Of a DNA stretch of 64,000 bases, positions 53,150 through 61,526 are shown in pieces. The stretch lies in assembly GCA_963793245.1 (NCBI GenBank), contig CAWBZG010000004.1, forward strand, positions 514,034 through 578,033, in the 5' to 3' direction. Source of the DNA: CAXBBB01 sp963793245. GTDB taxonomy: Bacteria > Bacteroidota > Rhodothermia > Rhodothermales > BA12. Under the pieces are notes generated by a model. It worked only from the letters and a program-made list of their open reading frames with translations. It did not search any database and was not told the origin of the DNA. Numbering within the stretch: the stretch's first letter is position 1; every line of letters begins with the position of its first letter. A program made the position numbers and the translations under genes.

Positions 53150-53674
53150 ATGTACCGCACACTCCTCATCGCACTGGTCTTCACGTTCACCCTCTCTGCA
53201 TGCGGTGGCGACGATTATCCAACTCCGGCACCCGAGCCGACGCCGACAGAAGCGCCTGCTCAAGCTGCTGCCGAAGTCGCCCCTTATGACGGACCGGCAT
53301 TCGAAGCCACGATTACGCCCGTCGGTAACACGATGGAATATGAGCAGAAGGAAATCACCGTTCGCCCCGGACAAACCGTCCGGCTGACGCTCCACAACAC
53401 GGCGACTAGCACCGCCATGAGCCACAACATCGTCGTACTCGCTATGAATGCAGACGTGAACGAAGTCGGTCAAGCGGCCATGAGCGCGGCTGGCACGGAC
53501 TACATCCCCGCCGGTATGTCCGACCAGATCATCGCTCACACCGCGATGGCAGCGGCTGGAGAGACGGTTACGGTCGAGTTCACGGCTCCGGCAGAGGGCA
53601 GCTACACCTACATCTGCACGTTCCCCGGTCACTACATGATGATGCAGGGCACGATGCGCGTCGTCGCTGCTTGA
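53150..53674 (+). CDS. Azurin/auracyanin-like cupredoxin lipoprotein
   Basis: 174 residues with a lipoprotein signal (LVFTFTLSACGG) and a Pro/Glu/Thr-rich linker (TPAPEPTPTEAPAQ) leading to a type 1 copper domain. Ligands are visible: His in MSHNIVVL, then Cys, His and Met in YICTFPGHYMMMQGTMRV. Azurins shuttle electrons between membrane or periplasmic complexes; here it is anchored in the membrane through lipid. Second gene of the Rrf2 group; a terminator-like hairpin follows. Confidence 0.92.
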   Translation: MYRTLLIALVFTFTLSACGGDDYPTPAPEPTPTEAPAQAAAEVAPYDGPAFEATITPVGNTMEYEQKEITVRPGQTVRLTLHNTATSTAMSHNIVVLAMNADVNEVGQAAMSAAGTDYIPAGMSDQIIAHTAMAAAGETVTVEFTAPAEGSYTYICTFPGHYMMMQGTMRVVAA

Positions 53675-53685
53675 CTTTCCACAGT

Positions 53686-53730
53686 CTCCGTCGATCGGCC
53701 CAACTTGGTGCGGATCGACGGAGGCATTTT
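53686..53730 (+). terminator. Terminator-like hairpin after the cupredoxin gene
   Basis: 11-bp perfect arms CTCCGTCGATC/GATCGACGGAG followed by GCATTTT. It separates the cupredoxin from the cupin gene, though partial read-through would keep the group together. Confidence 0.7.
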
Positions 53731-53773
53731 CCTTCTCCTACTCATGCTCCTCGCACCCTCTATTGCCGAGCCG

Positions 53774-54064
53774 ATGGACCGGCTCGTGCCCATCAAACCG
53801 GACGACATCGCCAGCGGCGTGCTGCTCAAAACGGCCAACGGCTCCGCCACTCTCTTTGCCATCGCCGAAGGACAAGGACTGGGCGAACACGCGACGCGTC
53901 ACGAGGCGCTCATCGTCGTCGTTGAGGGAGAGGCGGACGTCGAAATCCAGGGCGATTCTCATCTCGTCCGAGGCGGCGAGACGATTCGGCTTCCTGCTGC
54001 GGCTCCTCATGCCGTTCGCGCGCTGACCGATCTCCGCTTTCTTCTCATCCTGCTCCACGCCTGA
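53774..54064 (+). CDS. Small cupin protein
   Basis: 96 residues from ATG 53774. A start at 53705 would add a hydrophobic leader but lies inside the terminator hairpin, so it is not favoured. The cupin barrel shows GEHATRHEALIVVVEGEADV (motif 1, with a Glu/His metal set partly altered), GGETIRLPAAAPHAVRAL (motif 2) and a hydrophobic end RFLLILLHA. Similar cupins are found next to globins in nitric-oxide regulons. Its stop is three bases before the globin start. Confidence 0.8.
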   Translation: MDRLVPIKPDDIASGVLLKTANGSATLFAIAEGQGLGEHATRHEALIVVVEGEADVEIQGDSHLVRGGETIRLPAAAPHAVRALTDLRFLLILLHA

Positions 54065-54067
54065 CCT

Positions 54068-54448
54068 GTGTCCAACCTCTCCGACATCGAAACGGAAGCC
54101 GACATCGAAGCCGTCGTCCACGCGTTCTATCGCGACATGGAGCACGACCCCATGCTCGGCTCCTACTTCGGCGGGCTGGACTGGCCTGTCCATCTGCCCA
54201 AGATGGTCAGCTTCTGGTCGTCCGTCGTGTTTCAGACCGGCGCGTATCGCGGGCGTCCGTTCGATGTGCATATGCGGATGCCTGGTCTCGACCGCGCGCA
54301 CTTCGCGCATTGGGTCGAGCGGTTTCACCGGACCGTCGACGGCTTGTTCAGCGGACCGCGCGCGCGCCTCATGAAGTCGCGTGCGGAGCAGATCGCAGGC
54401 GTGTTTCAGGTCAAACTGGGGCTGTGGCCGATTCACGAGTCGGTATGA
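54068..54448 (+). CDS. Group III truncated haemoglobin
   Basis: 126 residues from GTG 54068. Features of group III truncated globins are present: FYRDMEHDPMLGSYF, WPVHLPKMVSFWSSVVFQTG with the Trp, GRPFDVHMRMPGL and the proximal His in HFAHWVERFHRTVDGLFSG. Group III globins are linked to nitric oxide and oxygen handling in other bacteria. It is translated directly after the cupin gene and is last in the group. Confidence 0.9.
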   Translation: MSNLSDIETEADIEAVVHAFYRDMEHDPMLGSYFGGLDWPVHLPKMVSFWSSVVFQTGAYRGRPFDVHMRMPGLDRAHFAHWVERFHRTVDGLFSGPRARLMKSRAEQIAGVFQVKLGLWPIHESV

Positions 54449-54476
54449 GGCATTTGCCTGCGACCACGCTAGCCGA

Positions 54477-55676
54477 CTACAGCCAGCCGCGCCGGTAGAA
54501 GTAGTAGAGCATCCCGCCGACCATCGTCAGCATGAAGCCCCAGGCGGCGAAGTAGCCGTAGTGGTAGCCCAGTTCGGGGATGTACTCGAAGTTCATCCCA
54601 TACAGCCCGGTCACGAACGAGAGCGGAATGAAGATCGTACCGACGATAGTGAGGACCTTCATTACCTCGTTCATGCGGTTGCTGATGCCGGTCATGTAGA
54701 GGTCGCGCAGGCCCGCGAGCAGTTCGCGCTGGCTGTCGACGGTGTCGATCACCTGGACGACGTGGTCGTAGAGGTCGCGCAAGAACGGGGCGATGTCGGC
54801 GTCGACGAGCGGCGACTCGGCGCGCACCAATCCGCCTGCCAGTTCGCGGACCGGCCAGATGGTGCGCCGTACGGCGACGAGTTCGCGGCGCAGCGCGCTC
54901 AACTTGTGTTGCACGCTCGCGTCGGGGCGCTCGGCGATGCGCTCCTCCAACGCTTCGAGCGTTCCGGCGATGCCTTCGAGTGCGACGAAGTAGCCGTCGA
55001 CGATCACATCGAGTAGGGCGAATGCGAGGTAATCGGGGCCGGACGTTCGGATGCGCCCTTTGGCGGCACGGACGCGCTCGACGACGGAGTCGAACAGGTC
55101 GGTAGGCGTCTCGGTGAACAGGATCAGGTAATCGCGCGTCCACGCCATGCTGATTTGCTCGCTGACGATGGCTTGTCCGTCGAACGCCAACGACGACAGT
55201 GTGGCGAACGCTGCGGATCCTTCGAGGTCGAGTTTGGGGCGCTGAGACGTGTTTGCGACGTCTTCGAGGAGCAACCCGTGCAGTCCCAACTTCTCGCCGA
55301 CGGCTTCTAGCAACTCGGTGTCGTGTACGCCGTCGAGCGTAATCCACGTCGTCCCGTCCGTGCCGACAGCGACGTCCAGGTCGTGGGGTGTCGAGACCGT
55401 CAGTTCTTCGATCCGCGTGCCGTCGTAGGCCAGCGCGCTCAGCGTCGGCGCATGGTCGCGATCCAAGCCGACGAAGACGACTTCACCCGGCATCATACCG
55501 CGCGTTGCGCCTGTCGCTGTCGTTTTTTTACTCGTTAGGCGTGCAGCCAATCGCTCAGCAGCGACCACGCCGGGCACGAACTCGGCGGCCTTCCGAACGC
55601 CGTCAACCGCGGTCCGAGCCAGTTTCTTGGCTGCTACAACGGTCAGGTCCTCGCGGTCTCGGTCGGTGCGGCGCAT
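54477..55676 (-). CDS. corA: CorA-type magnesium/cobalt transporter
   Basis: 399 residues, longer than usual because of an N-terminal extension of about 55 residues (AAKKLARTAVDGVRKAAEFVPG). Cytoplasmic funnel with KLGLHGLLLEDVANTSQRPK and ADIAPFLRDLYDHVVQVIDT, then two membrane segments at the C-terminus with the signature TGLYGMNFEYIPELGY between them. It forms a pentameric channel for Mg2+ or Co2+. The start overlaps the lapA stop (ATGA-type). A degenerate copy of its C-terminal part lies at 52059. Confidence 0.93.
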   Translation of the reverse strand: MRRTDRDREDLTVVAAKKLARTAVDGVRKAAEFVPGVVAAERLAARLTSKKTTATGATRGMMPGEVVFVGLDRDHAPTLSALAYDGTRIEELTVSTPHDLDVAVGTDGTTWITLDGVHDTELLEAVGEKLGLHGLLLEDVANTSQRPKLDLEGSAAFATLSSLAFDGQAIVSEQISMAWTRDYLILFTETPTDLFDSVVERVRAAKGRIRTSGPDYLAFALLDVIVDGYFVALEGIAGTLEALEERIAERPDASVQHKLSALRRELVAVRRTIWPVRELAGGLVRAESPLVDADIAPFLRDLYDHVVQVIDTVDSQRELLAGLRDLYMTGISNRMNEVMKVLTIVGTIFIPLSFVTGLYGMNFEYIPELGYHYGYFAAWGFMLTMVGGMLYYFYRRGWL

Positions 55677-56080
55677 CAGGAGCCTACGTCGTGTGGCGGC
55701 TTACCAAAGCGTGCCGTGTACGGGTCGGCTTCGGCACCTGACGGCTTAGGCGGAGCGTAGGTCGGTGGAGGAGTTGCAGCAGGGAGTTCAGCAGGCGTCT
55801 TGACCGTCGACGCGGGCGGCGTACCCATCGACGGTTCCTTGATCGCGGCGCTGCGCTCTTTCTGCAACGCTTTGATCGTTCGTCCGCTCGTCCATCGCCC
55901 TGGAACGGAGGCTAGAAATGCAGTCAGGACGCCTGCTGCGAACGTCAAAATCAGAATGATGGCTGTCGACCCCGAGTAGATCCACGGTCCGATGCGCACG
56001 GACATCTCGGCGGGGTTTTGCAGGGCGAACACGACTGCGCCGAGAGCAAGTAGCAGCGCGAGGACTAGGGCGAAACGCAT
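55676..56080 (-). CDS. LapA-domain (DUF1049) inner-membrane protein
   Basis: 134 residues, two membrane segments: ALVLALLLALGAVVFALQN (residues 4-22) and STAIILILTFAAGVLTAFLA (about 38-57), with PAEMSVRIGPW between. This is the LapA/LapB (YciS) pattern; in E. coli LapA acts with LapB in lipopolysaccharide assembly, not known here. A Pro/Lys-rich cytoplasmic tail follows. It overlaps corA by one base and follows the glycosyltransferase gene. TACTTTAG at 56105-56112, minus strand, may be its -7 element. Confidence 0.8.
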   Translation of the reverse strand: MRFALVLALLLALGAVVFALQNPAEMSVRIGPWIYSGSTAIILILTFAAGVLTAFLASVPGRWTSGRTIKALQKERSAAIKEPSMGTPPASTVKTPAELPAATPPPTYAPPKPSGAEADPYTARFGKPPHDVGS

Positions 56081-56131
56081 GATGAGCGGGTGAAGAGGCG
56101 TGTCCTAAAGTACGGATCGAACGCGTATCGG

Positions 56132-57271
56132 CTACACACGGCGACCCTTCCACCGTACATCGCCGCGCCAGTGGGCAATCGCGCTATCCAGGTTGAGCAG
56201 GGCGCCCAAGGTGTAACTGATCGGCGCGACGAGTGTCATCCACCAGGGGAAGCGACACCAGCGGTCGGTCGTGAGTTTGAGCAGGAGGGTCGTAAGTAGC
56301 AGCGGCCAGCCCAGCAGCGGGGCAAGCACGAACGTCAGCAGGAAATAGGGCCAGAGCAAGGCGAAGGCAGTCGGCGATCCGCCCAGGATCAGGTAGGCGT
56401 TCTTGCGGAAACCGGCCCACGCGTCGGCGAAATCGGTGTACATGAACACGTCGACGCTGTCCTGTACGTCGGCCATGTAGGGGACGATGCCCGCCATCCG
56501 AAGCGAGCGCCCAATCCGCACGTCTTCGAGCACTTCGGCCTTGTGGTTCAGGTGCGGCTCCTGCTGGTGGTACAGATCCGAGCGGATCAGCCAGCACTGT
56601 CCGTTGAGGGCGCCGAGCGCTCGCATCCGAAAGTGGCGGACCAAGAACCACGGCAGCCCAATCAGGATCGCGTTGGGCACGAGGCTGACGAGCAGTTTTC
56701 CGCCGCCGCGCGACAGACCCGTCAGCCCGGTGAGGACGGCAGGACCGGGCAACTGCTCGTGTCGGCGGACGACCCTGAGCAACGCTTCCGGGCCTCGGAG
56801 GTCCGTGTCAGCGTCGAGGAAGAGATACCGTTCGCCGGTCGCGTGGCGCGTCGCCTGGTAGAGTGCGTGGACCTTGCCGACCCAGCCCGGAGCAGGGCCG
56901 TCGCCGGTCAGGTGGAGCAGGCGTTCGTCATCCCCGAAGCGCGCGATGACATCCGACGTGCCATCGGTCGAGCCGTCGTCGTAGAGCACGAACTGGGCGT
57001 TGGGATACTCTTGTGCGAGGAGTGACGGGATCAGCCGTTCCAGGTTGCGCTCCTCGTTGCGCGCCGGAATCAGCACGCTCAGGCTTGGAAGCGGCGTATC
57101 GAACGGAAAAATGCGGCTCCACCTGCGCAGGTAGAACGCGTTGCCCACGAACGTCGTCAGCAGGAACGCGTGGATCGCTCCGACGGCGACGAACAGGACG
57201 GTGCGCAGCGTCACGCCGTCGAATGACGGAATCGACCAGCCGATCACGTCCGAGAAAAAGCCATCGGGCAT
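56132..57271 (-). CDS. Family 2 glycosyltransferase, carotenoid glycosyltransferase (CruG-like)
   Basis: 379 residues. N-terminal membrane helix (RTVLFVAVGAIHAFLLTTFV), GT-A domain SLSVLIPARNEERNLERLIP with DDGSTDGTSDVI and DADTDLRG metal motifs, and three C-terminal membrane segments (LWPYFLLTFVLAPLLGWPLLL and others). This topology is that of cyanobacterial CruG and related carotenoid 2'-O-glycosyltransferases. With crtB, cruF and the acyltransferase upstream, the likely substrate is a hydroxylated carotenoid. It abuts the preceding hypothetical gene exactly (ATG 57271 beside its stop). Confidence 0.82.
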   Translation of the reverse strand: MPDGFFSDVIGWSIPSFDGVTLRTVLFVAVGAIHAFLLTTFVGNAFYLRRWSRIFPFDTPLPSLSVLIPARNEERNLERLIPSLLAQEYPNAQFVLYDDGSTDGTSDVIARFGDDERLLHLTGDGPAPGWVGKVHALYQATRHATGERYLFLDADTDLRGPEALLRVVRRHEQLPGPAVLTGLTGLSRGGGKLLVSLVPNAILIGLPWFLVRHFRMRALGALNGQCWLIRSDLYHQQEPHLNHKAEVLEDVRIGRSLRMAGIVPYMADVQDSVDVFMYTDFADAWAGFRKNAYLILGGSPTAFALLWPYFLLTFVLAPLLGWPLLLTTLLLKLTTDRWCRFPWWMTLVAPISYTLGALLNLDSAIAHWRGDVRWKGRRV

Positions 57272-57958
57272 CTACGGAGGCGACAGCAGGAAGGCCCGGA
57301 ACAGCGGCGGAGGATTCTGGGCGAGCAGACGCGTCCGTTCAGCCTCGGCGCGGTCGGATTCGGTCGTATGCCGCGCGTACCAGACCCAGACGTCGGCTTC
57401 GATGCGCGAGATGCCCACGTCCGGCGTGCGCTCGACGACGCGGCGCAACTGCTGAAACCGTTTGAGTGCCGCCCGCTTGTCGCCGCCGACGATGGAGGGT
57501 TTGTAGAACAGCGATTGGCCTTCGACGAGGAGGACGTAGGGGTCTTTGTCGTCGCGGTTGTGTGCCGCGGTGAGCAGACGCTCTGCGCGTCGTCCAATCG
57601 TGGGCAGTGAGAAGACGGATGCGCCGACTGCTTTGTAGCCCCACAATCCGGCTTGCAGCGCCAACGCTCGGGCCGATGCGCCGGTTTGGGCGTCGGCGGG
57701 AAGGGCTTCGAGGAGCGATTCGTCCTGCGTCAGCGGGTAGAGGCGGTAGCGGCACAACCACTCGGCGTCTCCGGTCGGTGGAGTGATGCAGAGGGCGCGT
57801 AGTCCGTCGGCGTCTCGGGCAGCGTAGCGCGCCTGCACCTGCTGCGAAAAGGCCAGAAACGCTCGCTCCGACGCAGGGTCCGGCGAGGGCGGGGTCAGGG
57901 CGAGCAAGGAGACGAGGAGCAGTAGCAGCACGAAGGGCGATAGTTGATGGCAGAACAT
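57272..57958 (-). CDS. Exported hypothetical protein within the carotenoid cluster
   Basis: 228 residues, N-terminal signal peptide or anchor (LSPFVLLLLLVSLLALTPPS) followed by an all-helical domain: SERAFLAFSQQVQARYAARD, YRLYPLTQDESLLEALPAD, ALKRFQQLRRVVERTPDVGI and RHTTESDRAEAERTRLLAQN. Helix pairs look like TPR/Sel1-type repeats. It sits between acyltransferase and glycosyltransferase genes on the same strand and ends where the glycosyltransferase starts, so a role in the same process is possible. Not recognised as a family. Confidence 0.65.
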   Translation of the reverse strand: MFCHQLSPFVLLLLLVSLLALTPPSPDPASERAFLAFSQQVQARYAARDADGLRALCITPPTGDAEWLCRYRLYPLTQDESLLEALPADAQTGASARALALQAGLWGYKAVGASVFSLPTIGRRAERLLTAAHNRDDKDPYVLLVEGQSLFYKPSIVGGDKRAALKRFQQLRRVVERTPDVGISRIEADVWVWYARHTTESDRAEAERTRLLAQNPPPLFRAFLLSPP

Positions 57959-58106
57959 AGCCGAGTAGGAGGCGGCGCGTGTGTGACCCTTTTACCAAGA
58001 TCAAGGGCACGCCGATGAGAGAACGCGTGGCGCGCGGCGTTCGGGGTGCAGCGTGCGACGAGCCGAGCCGATTGATCCAAACCCTCACGCTACCGCTCAA
58101 CTCAGC

Positions 58107-58134
58107 CAACTGTCATCGCGATGACACGGTTGGG
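58107..58134. repeat. 28-base inverted repeat upstream of the hypothetical gene
   Basis: TGTCATCGCGATGACA (58112-58127) is a perfect 16-base palindrome, flanked by CCAA and TTGG that extend it after a small bulge. It lies between the acyltransferase and hypothetical genes, without a T run, so an operator or a dispersed repeat arm is as likely as a terminator. Confidence 0.5.
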
Positions 58135-58181
58135 ACTGTGGTGTTGCTGCGTCGCTTTTCGTTGTGGCGGCAGCGGGGGCG

Positions 58182-58904
58182 TCAGACGTAGCGCTCGAAG
58201 AAGCCGCGCATCCATCCGAAACTCCATCGGTCTTGCGGAGGCGGCGCTCCGCCGAGGAGCGTGCGTGTCGGCAGGGAGTAGTCGGCGCAGTTTGCCATCG
58301 CGCTTTCCAGTCGGGCGCGCAGGTCGCCGTCATCGCCAGCATGCGGAGCGCCGAGGGATAGGCGAGCGTCGGGTTTGTCGCCGGACCCGAAGGCGAACTG
58401 CATACCCAGTGGCACCCACGTGGCATCGCTCAGAATGCGGCCCAGGCGTTTGGTCAGGTCGTCGTCGAACGAGTCGAGGCCTTCGGGCGCCGGGTGCATC
58501 CGGCCTTCGGGGAAGTAGAGGAATCCGAAGTCGGGCGTGCGCAGGCGGCGGACGGTCGCGCGGAGAGTGGCAGCGCGAGCGCGGGCGTCGTTGGGCGGAA
58601 AGGGGAGAGCACCTGTCGCGGCGAAGAAGGGGAATCGGTCCCACTCAGCCATCCAGGTGAGGATGCGGCGGTCGAAGACGCGCTCGATCAGCAGCCACGC
58701 CAAGTAGCCGTCGTGGAATGAGTGGTGGTTGGCGTAGAAGACGACGGACCGGTCAGGCGGCACGTCGGGTACGTCGCCGACCAGGTCGACGCGCGCAAAC
58801 GCCTTCTCTAAGTCGCGATGGATCATGCCGTAGATCGCACGCCGCAGCGGATTGTGCAGGGTCTGAGCGATGCGGCCAACGGGCTGGTCGGCGGCTTTAG
58901 GCAT
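58182..58904 (-). CDS. 1-acyl-sn-glycerol-3-phosphate/lysophospholipid-type acyltransferase
   Basis: 240 residues of the PlsC fold: catalytic motif NHHSFHDGY (H-x4-D), then GALPFPPND, and the phosphate-contact FLYFPEGRMHP. No membrane helix is obvious. Its start overlaps the end of crtB by eight bases, placing it in the carotenoid operon. PlsC-like enzymes were proposed to acylate sugar residues of carotenoids such as salinixanthin; that role fits here better than phospholipid synthesis, but is inference. Confidence 0.78.
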   Translation of the reverse strand: MPKAADQPVGRIAQTLHNPLRRAIYGMIHRDLEKAFARVDLVGDVPDVPPDRSVVFYANHHSFHDGYLAWLLIERVFDRRILTWMAEWDRFPFFAATGALPFPPNDARARAATLRATVRRLRTPDFGFLYFPEGRMHPAPEGLDSFDDDLTKRLGRILSDATWVPLGMQFAFGSGDKPDARLSLGAPHAGDDGDLRARLESAMANCADYSLPTRTLLGGAPPPQDRWSFGWMRGFFERYV

Positions 58905-59823
58905 GGGGCGTGAGGAGGCGAGCGCGTCGGGTCAGATAGCCGTTGGAGACGACGCGTAGCACTTTGCGGTGCGTCGGCACAAATGCGCGTTGCGTCAGAT
59001 TGTCGTAGCCGTTGGCGCGGACTTCGTTCAGGATCTCGCGGTAGACGTGGGCAGCGGCGCGAATGCCTCGGCGGACGGCGGCGGGCAGCGATTCTACGCC
59101 GTCCAGTCCTTCTTCGTACAGTGTTTCGGCACGCGCCGCCAGATGCTCGACCAGTAACGGGTAGCCGTCCGGTACGGTATCGCCCGACAGATCGGCTACG
59201 TCGACGGAAAACCGGGTTAGCAACTCGGCTGGCAGGTAGGTCCGCCCGAGCAGGCGCGTATCCTCGCCGACGTCGCGCAGGATATTGGTGATCTGCATCG
59301 CAATGCCCAGCGAACGCGCAGGATGATCGAGTGCCGCCACGTCGCCTCTACGCCGGGTCAGAAAAGGCAACATCATCGCCCCGACGCACCCGCCAACCAA
59401 ATCGGAATAGTGGATCAGGTCGTCCTCAGTCTCGACGGTTCGGCCTTCCAGGTCCCAGCGTGCGCCTTCGATTAGTTGGTAAAGGGGAGGCGCATTGAGG
59501 CCGATGGTGCGGTCGATAGCGGCCATCCGATGCCAGAGCGGAGCAGCGGGTGGGTTTCCGGAGAGTGTGTCGTCGAGCTTGGCGCGCAACTCGTCCAGTT
59601 CGACGAGAGCGGCGTCGGCTCCGATCTCTGCTCCTCGCTCATCGGCCAGCGTGTCGACGGCGCGGCAGTAGAGGTAAAGCGTGGCGACGGGCATCCTCAT
59701 CGCACGAGGCAGTAGGCGTGCGGCGAACGAAAAGGTCCGGCTGTGGTGGCGGAACGACCGCCAGACGGCGGCATCGTCCGAAGCGGCTGGGTCGTCGGCG
59801 AGGGTGAGCGCGTGACCTTTCAT
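58897..59823 (-). CDS. crtB: Phytoene/squalene synthase family, phytoene synthase
   Basis: 308 residues. The enzyme joins two geranylgeranyl diphosphates to phytoene. Metal-binding Asp-rich motifs are YCRAVDTLADE (first) and NILRDVGEDTRLLGRTYLPAE (second); SRTFSFAARLLPRAMR opens the conserved domain and AIDRTIGLNAPPLYQLIEGARWDL is the usual central part. The ATG overlaps the cruF stop (TCAT on the plus strand). It is followed by the acyltransferase gene with an eight-base overlap, so all three are tightly coupled. Confidence 0.94.
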   Translation of the reverse strand: MKGHALTLADDPAASDDAAVWRSFRHHSRTFSFAARLLPRAMRMPVATLYLYCRAVDTLADERGAEIGADAALVELDELRAKLDDTLSGNPPAAPLWHRMAAIDRTIGLNAPPLYQLIEGARWDLEGRTVETEDDLIHYSDLVGGCVGAMMLPFLTRRRGDVAALDHPARSLGIAMQITNILRDVGEDTRLLGRTYLPAELLTRFSVDVADLSGDTVPDGYPLLVEHLAARAETLYEEGLDGVESLPAAVRRGIRAAAHVYREILNEVRANGYDNLTQRAFVPTHRKVLRVVSNGYLTRRARLLTPHA

Positions 59824-60752
59824 ACCTGCACCGGGTCGCGCTCGGGCGTCGCCACGCGGACGGCATGGGGGCGCTCGGCGATAACCGGAACGGGTAGGTG
59901 CTCACTCGCTGGCTCGGACGCTGGGAAGCGCCAGTCGCCCCGGAGCATGCCGCGTCCATGCAGCGCGAGGAGGGGAATCGCGGTTGCCATGACACCGAGC
60001 ACGCCAGCCAGCGGCAAGTCGTAGGTGAAGCTGACCAGGATCGGGAAGGCGCAGTTCAGTCCCCACAGCCAGGGCGCCCACCGCGATCCGACGCGCAGCC
60101 CGCCGCCGATCACTTCAAACCCCCACGCGATGACAGCCGACACGACGAACCACCCGAACCAGTTGATCGCGGGCATCCCGAAGAAGAAGCCGCCTTCTGG
60201 ATAAGTCCAGAACGGGAAGGCGCGGTTCATCGCCGGGTCGAGCGATACGTCCCAGAGCACCATCAGCAGGGCTGTCGTCAGGATGCGGCCCCAACGTCGT
60301 GTCGTGAAGCGGCTGGCCAGGTCATGCGAGAGCAGCGCCATCGCAAACCACGACGCCGGGATGAAGTAGGGCACGTGATCCAAAATCTTCGGGCCGAACC
60401 AGTCGGTGTAAATGTATTCGCCAAACGGCAGACCCGTTGTCGTACCCATAAGCTCGCTCATGCCTCCAACGAGCGCGCCCCAGATGCAGAAGAACGCCAG
60501 CAGGCTCGCTCGGTGCGTGGGCGTGTAGATCAGCAGCGAAAGGAGCGGCATCAGCGTCATGTACGTCCACGTCGGCGACTTGACGAGCGTCGGGTAGAAC
60601 GCCCCGAACACGTTCATCGTCGACGGGAAAATTTTCAGCAGCAACGTTCCGGCGATGCTGAACGCGATCGTTCCCACGAATAGCCAGAACAGGACGGTGA
60701 ACGCGCGGTCGAGACGGTGGGGCGTGTCAGAGAGCGAGAGGGCGAGGCGCAT
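59820..60752 (-). CDS. cruF: Carotenoid 1',2'-hydratase, CruF family (DUF422)
   Basis: 310 residues with about seven membrane spans. CruF/bisanhydrobacterioruberin hydratase hallmarks are GGMSELMGTTTGLPFGEYIY followed by TDWFGPKILDHVPYFIPASW, the WDVSLDPAMNRAFPFWTY segment and GGFFFGMPAINWFGWF. It adds water to a psi end group, giving the tertiary hydroxyl later glycosylated by CruG-like enzymes. It heads the crtB-containing operon. A glutamate- and proline-rich tail (SEPASEHLPVPV) extends past the last helix. Confidence 0.9.
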   Translation of the reverse strand: MRLALSLSDTPHRLDRAFTVLFWLFVGTIAFSIAGTLLLKIFPSTMNVFGAFYPTLVKSPTWTYMTLMPLLSLLIYTPTHRASLLAFFCIWGALVGGMSELMGTTTGLPFGEYIYTDWFGPKILDHVPYFIPASWFAMALLSHDLASRFTTRRWGRILTTALLMVLWDVSLDPAMNRAFPFWTYPEGGFFFGMPAINWFGWFVVSAVIAWGFEVIGGGLRVGSRWAPWLWGLNCAFPILVSFTYDLPLAGVLGVMATAIPLLALHGRGMLRGDWRFPASEPASEHLPVPVIAERPHAVRVATPERDPVQV

Positions 60753-60826
60753 GGGCAGAGGTCGGTGGAGGCGCCAAGATCGGCACAGCGGTGCATCTAC
60801 GCCGGTCGTTCGACGTTATTCCCCGC

Positions 60827-61492
60827 ATGCCCACACCGCCCGCGGATTCTCCGCTTTCCCATCTTTCCGGCTGTCCACACGTTGCCGTCGCTACGCCGCC
60901 GTTTCTGCCGCCGCTTTCGTTTTTCGCCCAGTGGCACCGTTCGGATCTGCTCGTGATCGGAGACACGTTCGCGTGCAGCCGACGGACGCTCCACAACCGC
61001 GCCCGTATTCAGACGCCCGAAGGCCTGCTGTGGCTAACGGTCCCGGTCGATGGCGGACAGACCGGGCGTCCCATTCGCCGGGTAACGATGGCTCGCCACG
61101 CCACGGATGCGCGCTTGCCGTGGCCGCGCAAACTCGCCCGGACGCTGCGCTTTACCTACGGAACGGCGCCGTTTTACGCGCACTACGCCCCCAAGCTGGA
61201 AGCCGCCTTCGTCCAGACTCACGACTCGCTCGGTGATCTCAATGAGACGTTGCTTCAACTCGTCGGCAGTTGGCTGGGCGTCACGACTCCGACCGTGCGT
61301 GCTTCAGCCTTGACGAATGCACCAACCGGACAATCAGACGTGCTCGCCGCCGTTCCTGGAGCGGTCCTCCTAGAAGGCGACTTCGCCGAGCCGCCGCGCT
61401 ACGCCCACAACGGCGCGTGGACACCTGGCCTTTCCGTCGTCGACGCGCTGATGGCGGTCGGGCCGCAAGCGGGCGCTGGGTTGGCAGTGTGA
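60827..61492 (+). CDS. WbqC-like family protein
   Basis: 221 residues from ATG 60827. The WbqC pattern is visible: VATPPFLPPLSFFAQWHRSD, FACSRRTLHNRARIQTPEGLLWLTVPV, RHATDARLPWPRKLARTLRFTY and YAPKLEAAF. These proteins are common in surface-polysaccharide regions and are thought to be related to acyl- or glycosyl-transfer but have no proven activity. Divergent from cruF, 74 bases apart; converges on the release-factor-like gene. Confidence 0.8.
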   Translation: MPTPPADSPLSHLSGCPHVAVATPPFLPPLSFFAQWHRSDLLVIGDTFACSRRTLHNRARIQTPEGLLWLTVPVDGGQTGRPIRRVTMARHATDARLPWPRKLARTLRFTYGTAPFYAHYAPKLEAAFVQTHDSLGDLNETLLQLVGSWLGVTTPTVRASALTNAPTGQSDVLAAVPGAVLLEGDFAEPPRYAHNGAWTPGLSVVDALMAVGPQAGAGLAV

Positions 61493-61526
61493 GGGCGGCG
61501 ATGGAGAATGGGTTTACCTCCGTCTC

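Noticed and set aside
53705..54064. Secreted form of the cupin starting at 53705
   Set aside because: The start and hydrophobic leader are encoded by the terminator hairpin after the azurin gene; the internal ATG 53774 suits the cupin fold.
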